Assembly (NCBI GenBank): GCA_017474485.1
Contig: JAFVHO010000189.1
Span: 1-52,198, forward strand
Direction of reading: 5' to 3'
Length of the DNA: 52,198 nucleotides
From: Prevotella sp.
GTDB lineage: Bacteria; Bacteroidota; Bacteroidia; Bacteroidales; Bacteroidaceae
Below the pieces are notes generated by a model. That model was not told the origin of the DNA and made no database searches. It saw only the letters and a list, made by a program, of their open reading frames with translations. Each line of letters opens with the position of its first letter. Positions within the stretch are counted from its first letter, which is position 1. Below, piece after piece: positions 46,184 through 52,198 of the stretch. Made by a program: the position numbers and the translations under genes.

Positions 46184-46252
46184 GAAAAATTAATCGAATT
46201 GTCAGTCGAAAAACAGCTCATTCTTACAAAATGAAACAAATCAAGAAGGTAT

Positions 46253-46298
46253 TTGTTACATATCAAAATATCATTGTCATAAAAATGTTGTACCTTTG
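46253..46298 (+). promoter_or_regulatory. Promoter and direct-repeat candidate operator of the permease-xylanase operon
   Basis: TACCTTTG at 46291-46298 followed by C is the -7 box. TTGTTACATATCAA (46253) and TTGTCATAAAAATG (46274) begin 21 bases apart, and the second copy overlaps the -33 region, a layout expected for an AraC-type activator such as the HTCS. Binding is inference. Confidence 0.5.
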
Positions 46299-46333
46299 CG
46301 CTCAGAAATTATAAATAAAAACTATTCATCAAT

Positions 46334-47731
46334 ATGGCATCTACAGAAAACGAAGGAGCTAAAGGCTTCTACAAACTCTCCTGGTTGCAGCGAATCGGTT
46401 TTGGTTCAGGCGACCTGGCACAGAATCTTATTTTCCAGGTAATTTGTACTTACCTGCTATTCTTCTACACCGACATTTACGGACTGACACCATCGGCCGT
46501 GGCCACCATGTTCTTGGTGGGTAATGTGGCCAACGTCATTTGGGACCCCATTGTGGGTGCACTCATTGACAAGAGCAACCCCCGTTACGGTAAATACCGC
46601 TCCTATCTGCTCTATGTGGGCATTCCGCTTTCTGGATTCGCTATTTTGTGTTTTTATAATGGCTTTGCACCGTCATTGATATATGCGTATGTCACATATG
46701 TATCAATGCAACTGCTCTATACATTTATCAATGTACCTTATGGAGCATTGAATTCTTCGCTAACCCGTGACACAGACGAAATTACAGTACTTACTTCAGT
46801 ACGTATGTTTATGGCTAACCTTGGTGGTCTGGCTGTTAACTCTGGTCTGCCATTGTTTATTGCCTTGATTGCTGGTGCACCGTCTGACAGTCTTCCCAAA
46901 GATCCATCAGCATGGTTCACGACGATGACCATTTATGCCATCGTAGGCTTCCTGCTGCTCTTGTTCTGCTTCTCGCAGTGTAAGGAGCGTGTGGTGATGG
47001 ATGCCAAGTCCACAGATGATGTAAAAGTTAGCGACCTTTGGAGAGAGTTTGTAAGCAACCGTCCCTTGCGCGTACTCGCCTTCTTCTTTATCACTGCTTT
47101 TGCCATGATGTCTGTGGGTAATGCTGCCGGAGCATATTTCATTAATAGCAATCTGCATGGCTCTGCTCAGGAGTTGTCTATCTTCATGGCTCTGGGTTCA
47201 ATCCCTGCATTCTTGTTTATGCCGCTGGTTCCCTGGTTCAAGCGTATGGTCGGCAAGAAGAATATGTTCTACCTCTTCCTTGGTGCTGCTATCATCGGTA
47301 TGATTATGCTATACTTCATTTCTAAGATGGAGAGTCCCAGCATGATGATGATTTATGTGGCTCAGTTCATCAAGAGTACGGGTGTGATTGTGGCCACGGG
47401 TTATATGTGGGCACTGGTTCCTGAAGTGATTTCTTATGGCGAGTACACCACTGGCCGTCGTATTTCAGGTATCGTGAACGCCCTGACGGGACTGTTCTTC
47501 AAAGCTGGTATGACTTTTGGTAGTATTGTCGGTCCTGCTGTCTTGGCATACGTTGGCTATAACAGCAATGTGATTGACCAGACTCCTTTTGCCGAGGAAG
47601 GTATCCTGTGGCTTGTCTGTGTCATCCCCGCTATGCTGTTGGCTCTGGCAATGTTCATCATCAGCCGTTATGAGTTGACTGACGAGGTCATCGACGACAT
47701 CAACAAGAAGATTGAGGAACGCAACAAATAA
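46334..47731 (+). CDS. xynD: GPH-family sugar:cation symporter, probable xylo-oligosaccharide permease
   Basis: The 465-residue inner-membrane protein has about 12 hydrophobic segments and the glycoside-pentoside-hexuronide (MelB-type, TC 2.A.2) signatures GFGSGDLAQNLIFQ near the N-terminus, WDPIVGALIDKSNPRYGKYR, and VPYGALNSSLTRDTDEITVL in the middle. No signal peptide is expected. It is the first gene of an operon with GH10, a cytoplasmic GH43 and an ECF sigma factor. The order equals xynD-xynA-xynB of P. bryantii as I recall it. Import of xylobiose or short xylo-oligosaccharides with sodium or protons is the likely function, feeding the signal-less GH43 at 48923. Confidence 0.88.
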   Translation: MASTENEGAKGFYKLSWLQRIGFGSGDLAQNLIFQVICTYLLFFYTDIYGLTPSAVATMFLVGNVANVIWDPIVGALIDKSNPRYGKYRSYLLYVGIPLSGFAILCFYNGFAPSLIYAYVTYVSMQLLYTFINVPYGALNSSLTRDTDEITVLTSVRMFMANLGGLAVNSGLPLFIALIAGAPSDSLPKDPSAWFTTMTIYAIVGFLLLLFCFSQCKERVVMDAKSTDDVKVSDLWREFVSNRPLRVLAFFFITAFAMMSVGNAAGAYFINSNLHGSAQELSIFMALGSIPAFLFMPLVPWFKRMVGKKNMFYLFLGAAIIGMIMLYFISKMESPSMMMIYVAQFIKSTGVIVATGYMWALVPEVISYGEYTTGRRISGIVNALTGLFFKAGMTFGSIVGPAVLAYVGYNSNVIDQTPFAEEGILWLVCVIPAMLLALAMFIISRYELTDEVIDDINKKIEERNK

Positions 47732-47737
47732 TATTTA

Positions 47738-47797
47738 GCAGCGGATGACAACAGACTTTATCGGACTATCTGCGTAAGTCCGTTGTTGTCCTCTGCA
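47738..47797 (+). promoter_or_regulatory. Intercistronic stem-loop between permease and GH10 genes
   Basis: GCAGCGGATGACAACAGACTT pairs imperfectly with AAGTCCGTTGTTGTCCTCTGC. No T-run follows. Similar in position and words to the hairpin at 29567, so a processing or attenuation role is possible. Confidence 0.5.
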
Positions 47798-47809
47798 AAA
47801 ACTGAAAAA

Positions 47810-48910
47810 ATGAAAGAAACGTTATTATTTATTATTTGTTCTTTATTATTTAGTCCTGCAGGGGCGCAAGGACTGAAGGACGCTATTGGGAAGTACTGCC
47901 TGATTGGTGCTGCTGTCAACCAGTGGCAGAGCGACGGACAGGTACCTGAAGCCGATGCCGTACTTGACAAGCATTTTAATTGTGCTGTGGCTGAGAATTG
48001 CATGAAGCCCGAGTCGCTGGCGCCTGCCGAGGGCATCTTCGACTTCCGTGTGGCCGACAAGTTCGTCAGCTATTGCGAACAGCACAACCTGAAAGTCATT
48101 GGTCACTGTCTGGTGTGGCATTCGCAGGCTCCCGACTGGTGGTTTACTAATGGCTACACGGCTTCACCCGCCTCAAAGGAAGTACTGAAAGCACGCATCA
48201 TCAAGCACATCAAGACCGTTGTAGGCCACTTCAAGGGCCAGGTTCATGGTTGGGATGTCGTGAATGAGGCTATCAATGATGACGGATCGTTCCGCAACTC
48301 CCCATACTACCGTCTGCTGGGCGAGGAGTTCATCGAGATAGCTTTCCGTACAGCCCACGAGGCCGACCCCGACGCTGAGCTCTACTATAATGACTACTCG
48401 ATGGCTGGCGAAAAAAAGCGTGAGGCCGTGTGCCGTCTTGTCAGGAACCTGAAGGCTAAGGGACTTCGCATCGATGGAGTAGGCATGCAGAGTCACAATG
48501 GTCTCGACTATCCTAACCTTGACGAGTACGAAAAGAGTATTGATGCTTTTGCCGCGTGCGGTGTGAAAGTGATGATGACTGAGCTCGACATCAACGTGCT
48601 GCCCAACCCGGAGGGCTTTGGTGGTGCTGATATCGCCCAGAATTTCCAGTTGCAACAGAAATATAACCCATACGTTGACGGACTGACTAAAGACAAGCAG
48701 AAGGAACTTGATGCACGTTGGCTGGCACTATTCAAAATCTATTATAAGCATCGTGCACAAATCAGTCGTATCAATCTGTGGGGCGTCAGCGACGCAGGTT
48801 CGTGGCTTAATGGCTGGCCTGTCAAGGGGCGCACCAACTATCCGTTGCTCTTCGACCGTCAGTACAAGGAGAAACCCGTGATTAACGAAATTATCAAACT
48901 TTATAAATAA
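47810..48910 (+). CDS. xynA: GH10 endo-1,4-beta-xylanase
   Basis: An in-frame TTG start at 47783 is possible, but the ATG at 47810 gives a clean signal peptide (MKETLLFIICSLLFSPAGAQ), so the product is 366 residues. The single GH10 barrel shows CAVAENCMKPESLAP, HCLVWHSQAPDWWF, the acid/base WDVVNEAIND (Glu153) and the nucleophile MTELDINVL (Glu258), then INLWGVSDAGSWLNGWP. Length is usual for a GH10 catalytic domain with no binding module. It lies 78 bases after the permease gene with a stem-loop between. Periplasmic cleavage of imported xylan fragments is expected, complementing the GH10-CE1 protein. Confidence 0.93.
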   Translation: MKETLLFIICSLLFSPAGAQGLKDAIGKYCLIGAAVNQWQSDGQVPEADAVLDKHFNCAVAENCMKPESLAPAEGIFDFRVADKFVSYCEQHNLKVIGHCLVWHSQAPDWWFTNGYTASPASKEVLKARIIKHIKTVVGHFKGQVHGWDVVNEAINDDGSFRNSPYYRLLGEEFIEIAFRTAHEADPDAELYYNDYSMAGEKKREAVCRLVRNLKAKGLRIDGVGMQSHNGLDYPNLDEYEKSIDAFAACGVKVMMTELDINVLPNPEGFGGADIAQNFQLQQKYNPYVDGLTKDKQKELDARWLALFKIYYKHRAQISRINLWGVSDAGSWLNGWPVKGRTNYPLLFDRQYKEKPVINEIIKLYK

Positions 48911-48922
48911 AAACAAACGACT

Positions 48923-49954
48923 ATGAAACCAAAGTATCTTTTTCCAAGTGACTATATGGCTGACCCCTCAGCCAATGTGTTTAACGGCCGACTCTACATC
49001 TATCCCTCTCACGACTGGGAGGCTGGAGCAGCATTTGATGATGATGGTGGCCACTTCCAGATGAAGGACTACCATGTGCTCTCATGGGATGATGTTGAGA
49101 ACGACGATGCCACTGACCATGGTGTCATTCTCGACGTGAAAGATGTGCCCTGGGCTGAGAAGCAAATGTGGGATAATGACTGCGTTGAGAAGGATGGCAA
49201 ATACTACCTGATTTTCTCTGCTAAGGCCTACGACGGTGTATTCCGCCTGGGTGTTGCTGTAGCCGACAAGCCCGAAGGTCCGTTCAAGCCTATGGAGAAG
49301 CCTATCCGTGGCTCGTTCTCTATCGATCCTTGCGTGTTTAAGGACGACGATGGTCAGATATACTGCTACTTTGGTGGCCTCTGGGGCGGACAACTCCAGT
49401 GGTGGCGTCCACTGCCCAATGGTCTAGCTCCTGTCTTCGGTAAATATGGCGAAGAGAACGGACTCATTGATCTGGGTGCCGCTCCCGACCATAAGGGTGA
49501 ACTCTTCACGCAGGCCGACAGTCCTGCCATCAATAGTGCCGTTGTTCGCATGAGTGACGATGTCCAGCAGTTTGCCGAGGCACCTCGTGCTGTTGTCGTG
49601 CTCGACGAGAACGGTGAGCCCATGAAGGCTGGTAACCCGCATCGTTTCTTCGAGGCTTCATGGATGCACAAGTATAATGGTAAGTACTATTTCTCTTATT
49701 CTACTGGTGACAGTCACTTCCTCTGCTATGCTATTGGCGATAACCCCTACGGACCATTCCGTTATCAGGGCATTATCCTCGATCCCGTCGTAGGTTGGAC
49801 TACCCATCACTCTATTGTAGAGTACAAAGGACAATGGTACCTGTGCTACCACGACTGTGTTCCCTCAAATGATATCACCCATCTGCGTTCGCTGAAGATT
49901 CAGCGCCTGTTCTACAACGAGGACGGAACGATACAACGCGTGATAAATGAATAA
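48923..49954 (+). CDS. xynB: Signal-less GH43 beta-xylosidase/exoxylanase
   Basis: The 343-residue GH43 enzyme begins MKPKYLFPSDYMADPSANVF without a signal peptide, so it should act in the cytoplasm. Catalytic acids are visible in YMADPSANVFNGRL (Asp), FSIDPCVFKDDDGQIY (Asp) and a Glu in FFEASWMHKYNGKYY. A conserved histidine region, TTHHSIVEYKGQWYLCYHD, follows. The family and position match XynB of P. bryantii, an exo-acting xylosidase, as recalled. It follows the GH10 gene by 12 bases, and its last 8 bases overlap the start of the sigma-factor gene. It probably hydrolyses xylobiose and xylotriose taken up by the permease. Confidence 0.88.
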   Translation: MKPKYLFPSDYMADPSANVFNGRLYIYPSHDWEAGAAFDDDGGHFQMKDYHVLSWDDVENDDATDHGVILDVKDVPWAEKQMWDNDCVEKDGKYYLIFSAKAYDGVFRLGVAVADKPEGPFKPMEKPIRGSFSIDPCVFKDDDGQIYCYFGGLWGGQLQWWRPLPNGLAPVFGKYGEENGLIDLGAAPDHKGELFTQADSPAINSAVVRMSDDVQQFAEAPRAVVVLDENGEPMKAGNPHRFFEASWMHKYNGKYYFSYSTGDSHFLCYAIGDNPYGPFRYQGIILDPVVGWTTHHSIVEYKGQWYLCYHDCVPSNDITHLRSLKIQRLFYNEDGTIQRVINE

Positions 49955-50456
49955 CAACCAACTTTTATCCAACTATTATCTGATGCATCGCGATGAACTG
50001 GTAAGTTTCATCGCGGTGCGTACTCTTGACGCCATCGAAGCAGAAGATATTGTGCAGGATATTTTCCTGCGCCTGCTTCGTGGCCAGCACCTCATTACTC
50101 CCCAAACCTTACCAAGCCTCCTCCATACTATGGCTCGCCATGCCGTGAGCGACTACTATCGCCGTCGCCATGTCTATGAAGTCTACGAGCACTATATTCA
50201 GACATCAGACTTTAGACCTCAGACCTCAGACGACGACACGGAGTCCATCTTCTCTGCCCAACAACTCATGGAGCGTATGGAGCGCTCTTTGGCCCGCCTG
50301 CCCAAGGCCTGTTGTGAGATATACCGCTTGCATATCTACGACGGCATGAAGGTCAGCGATATTGCCCAAGAGTTGTCACTCCCCTACAAACAAGTAGAAA
50401 ACCGCCTTGGCCAGGCTCGCAAGGCGGTTCGTCAGCAGTTACGCGAGTGCGTATAA
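49947..50456 (+). CDS. ECF-type RNA polymerase sigma factor
   Basis: The 169-residue protein has a sigma-70 region 2 (residues about 10-75; TLDAIEAEDIVQDIFLRLLRG, then HTMARHAVSDYYRRR). The region 4 helix-turn-helix lies at about 110-165 (LPKACCEIYRLHIYDGMKVSDIAQELSLPYKQVENRLGQA). The linker (residues about 85-97, QTSDFRPQTSDD) is made of TCAGACC word repeats. Its ATG overlaps the stop of the GH43 gene by 8 bases, so translation is coupled to xylan degradation genes. No anti-sigma FecR-type gene follows; the next gene is convergent. Its targets are unknown. A link between xylan use and another regulon is an inference from the coupling. Confidence 0.85.
   Translation: MNNNQLLSNYYLMHRDELVSFIAVRTLDAIEAEDIVQDIFLRLLRGQHLITPQTLPSLLHTMARHAVSDYYRRRHVYEVYEHYIQTSDFRPQTSDDDTESIFSAQQLMERMERSLARLPKACCEIYRLHIYDGMKVSDIAQELSLPYKQVENRLGQARKAVRQQLRECV
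50198..50233 (+). repeat. TCAGACC word repeat in the sigma-factor linker
   Basis: Variants of TCAGACCTCAGAC code for QTSDFRPQTSDD between sigma regions 2 and 4. Confidence 0.65.
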
Positions 50457-50461
50457 AACAG

Positions 50462-50497
50462 AAAGAGGATATGCCTATTTTGACACACCCTCCTCAT
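50462..50497 (-). terminator. Probable terminator of the NagZ-like GH3 gene
   Basis: On the minus strand GAGGGTGTGT pairs with GCATATCCTC with wobble pairs, followed by TTTC. It shares the GAGGGTGTGTCA core and the following AAAATAGGCA with the terminator at 11338. It sits between convergent genes. Confidence 0.6.
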
Positions 50498-50501
50498 TAT
50501 T

Positions 50502-51683
50502 TTACCTTTGCTTTTTGAGCATCAAGATGCGACGCACGCTTTGGTTGAGCCGCTCCTCAGTGATGACACCTTTCTCCACAGCATCGATGACGGCATCAAA
50601 GGCCTGGACGAAGTTCTGCGGACCAAGCACGATGTCAACGCCTGCCAAAATACAGCCCACGGTGGCCTCGGCACAAGTGTACTGCTGGGTGATGGCTCCC
50701 ATCTCCATGGCATCGGTGATAATGATGTTCCGATAGCCTAACTCACCACGCAATTTATCCTGCAGGATGAGACTCGACATGGTGCTGGGTATTTCCGAGC
50801 CCGTCACGTTGGGCGTGCCGATATGGGCCGTCATGATGAGCTGACAACCCCACTGGATACCTGCCTTGAAGGTAATCATCTCGCAAGACAGCATCTCATC
50901 CCATGTCTTCTGACTCTGGGCATAGCCATAGTGCGTATCGGCCTTGGTGTCGCCATGCCCGGGGAAGTGCTTGATACAGCCCGTCACACCGGCATCCTTC
51001 AGTCCCTGCAGGTAGCTGGTCACCATCGGAGCAGCCACAGCAGGATCGCTGGAGAAGGCTCGTGCGCCAATGACGATATTCTCGGGGTTGGTGTTCACGT
51101 CGGCCACGGGGGCGAAGTCGATGTCGAAGCCGTACTTCCTCAAATACGTGCCGATGGTGTTGCCGCAGTAGTAGGCATTCTGTGGGTCACCCGTCTTGCC
51201 GATGGAATCCATCGACACAAAGGTCTCCACATTGAAGTTCGGGTTTCTACCGATGCGAGCCACACGACCACCCTCCTCATCGATACAGAGCAGTGGCGAA
51301 CCGTTCAAGGCACGTATCTGTGGGATGAATGCGGCCAGTTGTGCCTCGTCCTCGATGTTGTGCGCATAGAGAATGACACCACCCACAGGGTATTTCTCGT
51401 TCACACCCTTCATCGTTTCGTTGACGGCCTGCAACTTGATTTCCTTGATGTCGTCAGCAGCGCTGTCTACACCACTGGGCAGATTGAAATGAATAGTAGT
51501 GTCCAGGCACTCGGGGCGCACATAGAACATCTGTCCTATCTTCTCGCGCAGGGTCATCTTCTGGAGTTGTTCCTCCACATCGTCGGTCGGCACGACAGGA
51601 TTATCATCAACCGAACACGACGCCAATAAACTGATGCCGCAAGTCAGGATGGCGGCCCATATCCATAGTCTCATTTGTTTCAT
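50502..51683 (-). CDS. NagZ-like GH3 beta-N-acetylhexosaminidase, lipoprotein
   Basis: An ATG at 51716 overlaps the promoter box, so I use the ATG at 51683 (393 residues), which begins a lipoprotein signal ending SLLASC. The mature N-terminus CSVDDNPVVPTDD equals that of the 36286 lipoprotein in its first residues and suggests surface export. The GH3 domain has LREKIGQMFYV, PLLCIDEEGGRVARI and GCIKHFPGHGDTKADTHYG, the NagZ-type loop with catalytic His and Asp. The nucleophile is in IIITDAMEMGAI (Asp324). Release of N-acetylglucosamine from muropeptides or glycans is the usual activity. It is not obviously tied to xylan, and marks the end of the locus. Confidence 0.86.
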   Translation of the reverse strand: MKQMRLWIWAAILTCGISLLASCSVDDNPVVPTDDVEEQLQKMTLREKIGQMFYVRPECLDTTIHFNLPSGVDSAADDIKEIKLQAVNETMKGVNEKYPVGGVILYAHNIEDEAQLAAFIPQIRALNGSPLLCIDEEGGRVARIGRNPNFNVETFVSMDSIGKTGDPQNAYYCGNTIGTYLRKYGFDIDFAPVADVNTNPENIVIGARAFSSDPAVAAPMVTSYLQGLKDAGVTGCIKHFPGHGDTKADTHYGYAQSQKTWDEMLSCEMITFKAGIQWGCQLIMTAHIGTPNVTGSEIPSTMSSLILQDKLRGELGYRNIIITDAMEMGAITQQYTCAEATVGCILAGVDIVLGPQNFVQAFDAVIDAVEKGVITEERLNQSVRRILMLKKQR

Positions 51684-51713
51684 TTTCTCTTCTATGTTTT
51701 GGATATTTGATTG

Positions 51714-51721
51714 CAAAGTTA
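51714..51721 (-). promoter_or_regulatory. -7 box of the NagZ-like gene
   Basis: Minus strand TAACTTTG followed by C, with TTG 20 bases upstream as -33. It overlaps the ATG at 51716, arguing for the start at 51683. Confidence 0.65.
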
Positions 51722-51853
51722 CGAAAAAAGCTTGTAAAGAACAACGGATTTGGGAAGATTAACGCAATTCGACCGAAAATAAAGGCAAAACTGGGAAGAA
51801 CGAGGAAGTACGAAAATGAGGGAAACGCAAAATTCGGAGGATTGGTGAAGGAG

Positions 51854-52057
51854 TTAGGTTTCTAAATCGTAACCCGAATTGGTATTGAAAAAATGATTAA
51901 ACCACCAAGCTTTTTTGGCTGCTGGAGTGGTATAGACGTGTGCGGGCATAGTGGGCGTGGATCGCGCAAAGGTTACATCCCCACGAGTTACATACGTGAT
52001 GCCATCGATTGTTCCTGATGCCATTCGGCCGATGCCGACTTGTTTGATTTTTACCAA
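51854..52057 (-). CDS. Small hypothetical protein, possibly a truncated Bacteroidota family member
   Basis: The 67-residue open frame starts MVKIKQVGIGRMASGTIDGITYVTRGDV and continues with FARSTPTMPAHVYTTPAAKKA. The pattern of a short lysine-rich start, a G-x-I-DG-x-xYV segment and an R-x-x-P-T-x-P region recalls the N-terminus of small Bacteroidota proteins of unknown function found near mobile elements, where the family is usually longer. No membrane segment or catalytic motif is visible. It ends in a stop at 51854. It could be a complete small gene or a truncated remnant. Nothing upstream gives a convincing promoter. Confidence 0.45.
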   Translation of the reverse strand: MVKIKQVGIGRMASGTIDGITYVTRGDVTFARSTPTMPAHVYTTPAAKKAWWFNHFFNTNSGYDLET

Positions 52058-52171
52058 AACTGTTATATGATTAGTTTCTACAATATTTAATTATTACTAA
52101 CAAACTTGTTCCTTCACTCTATCCATACACTACTCAAGCAGTACTCTGGTTCTATCCAAGGTAATGCTAGT

Positions 52172-52198
52172 CTTTTGACCTTGGGTACACCTTGGGTA
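52172..52198. repeat. CCTTGGGTA direct repeat at the window end
   Basis: GACCTTGGGTA is followed at once by CACCTTGGGTA, and a related TCCAAGG lies 15 bases before. The repeat may continue beyond the window. The rest of 52058-52198 shows no gene. Confidence 0.5.

Noticed and set aside
50823-51629. A 268-codon open frame antisense to the NagZ-like gene
   Set aside because: The minus strand has intact GH3 motifs; the plus frame has no supporting signal.
52058-52198. Possible RNA gene or attachment site at the window end
   Set aside because: No cloverleaf or conserved RNA motif is visible; only a short direct repeat cut by the window edge.

Overview
The window looks like a chromosomal segment of a xylan-degrading Bacteroidota, most probably a gut or rumen Prevotella or close relative. 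The evidence is a SusC/SusD pair, a hybrid two-component regulator, lipoproteins with Bacteroidota-type N-termini, Bacteroidota promoter boxes (TAnnTTTGC) and a dense set of xylan enzymes. Two blocks recall characterised Prevotella clusters, from memory and without a search. The GH3 xylosidase followed by a GH10-CE1 fusion resembles xyl3A and xyn10D-fae1A of P. ruminicola. The GPH permease, GH10 and cytoplasmic GH43 resemble the xynD-xynA-xynB order of P. bryantii, with an xynR-like regulator nearby.

Layout. 1-3787 (+): the end of an alpha/beta hydrolase, a CE15-like glucuronoyl esterase and a GH31 alpha-xylosidase, closed by a strong terminator. 4027-11313 (+): SusC, SusD and two lipoproteins, closed by a second terminator. 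11314-12163: a 534-bp foldback element with 57-bp inverted arms and no transposase. 12164-18373 (+): a two-gene module (membrane protein plus beta-propeller lipoprotein with a CxNCH haem-type motif), present twice; the second membrane-protein copy is frameshifted. 18403-24413 (-): two GH3 enzymes and a CE1 esterase. 24681-36117 (+): GH3, GH10-CE1, GH43-CBM6-GH43-CBM6, GH43 with an unassigned C-terminal region, and another GH43. 36286-42246 (-): a lipoprotein with three sandwich modules and the hybrid two-component regulator. 42404-46151 (-): a GH43 and a split-SGNH acetylesterase. 46334-50456 (+): GPH permease, GH10, signal-less GH43 and an ECF sigma factor overlapping it. 50502-51683 (-): a NagZ-like GH3 lipoprotein. 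The end of the window has one small hypothetical gene and no recognisable RNA gene.

How the genes could work together (inference from families): surface lipoproteins and SusD capture glucuronoarabinoxylan fragments and SusC imports them. Periplasmic GH10s, GH43s, GH3s, GH31 and the CE1, CE15 and CE20-like esterases remove arabinose, ferulate, acetate, uronate esters and xylose. The permease takes short xylo-oligosaccharides into the cytoplasm, where the signal-less GH43 finishes them. The regulator probably senses a xylo-oligosaccharide in the periplasm. Several promoters it could control share a TGTTACA-type word, in two cases as 21-bp-spaced direct repeats.

The least explained parts are the duplicated membrane-protein/haem-motif propeller module, the foldback element, the lipoprotein whose FISUMP-type domain is split by an insertion, and the many short word-like tandem repeats in signal peptides, linkers and gene junctions.
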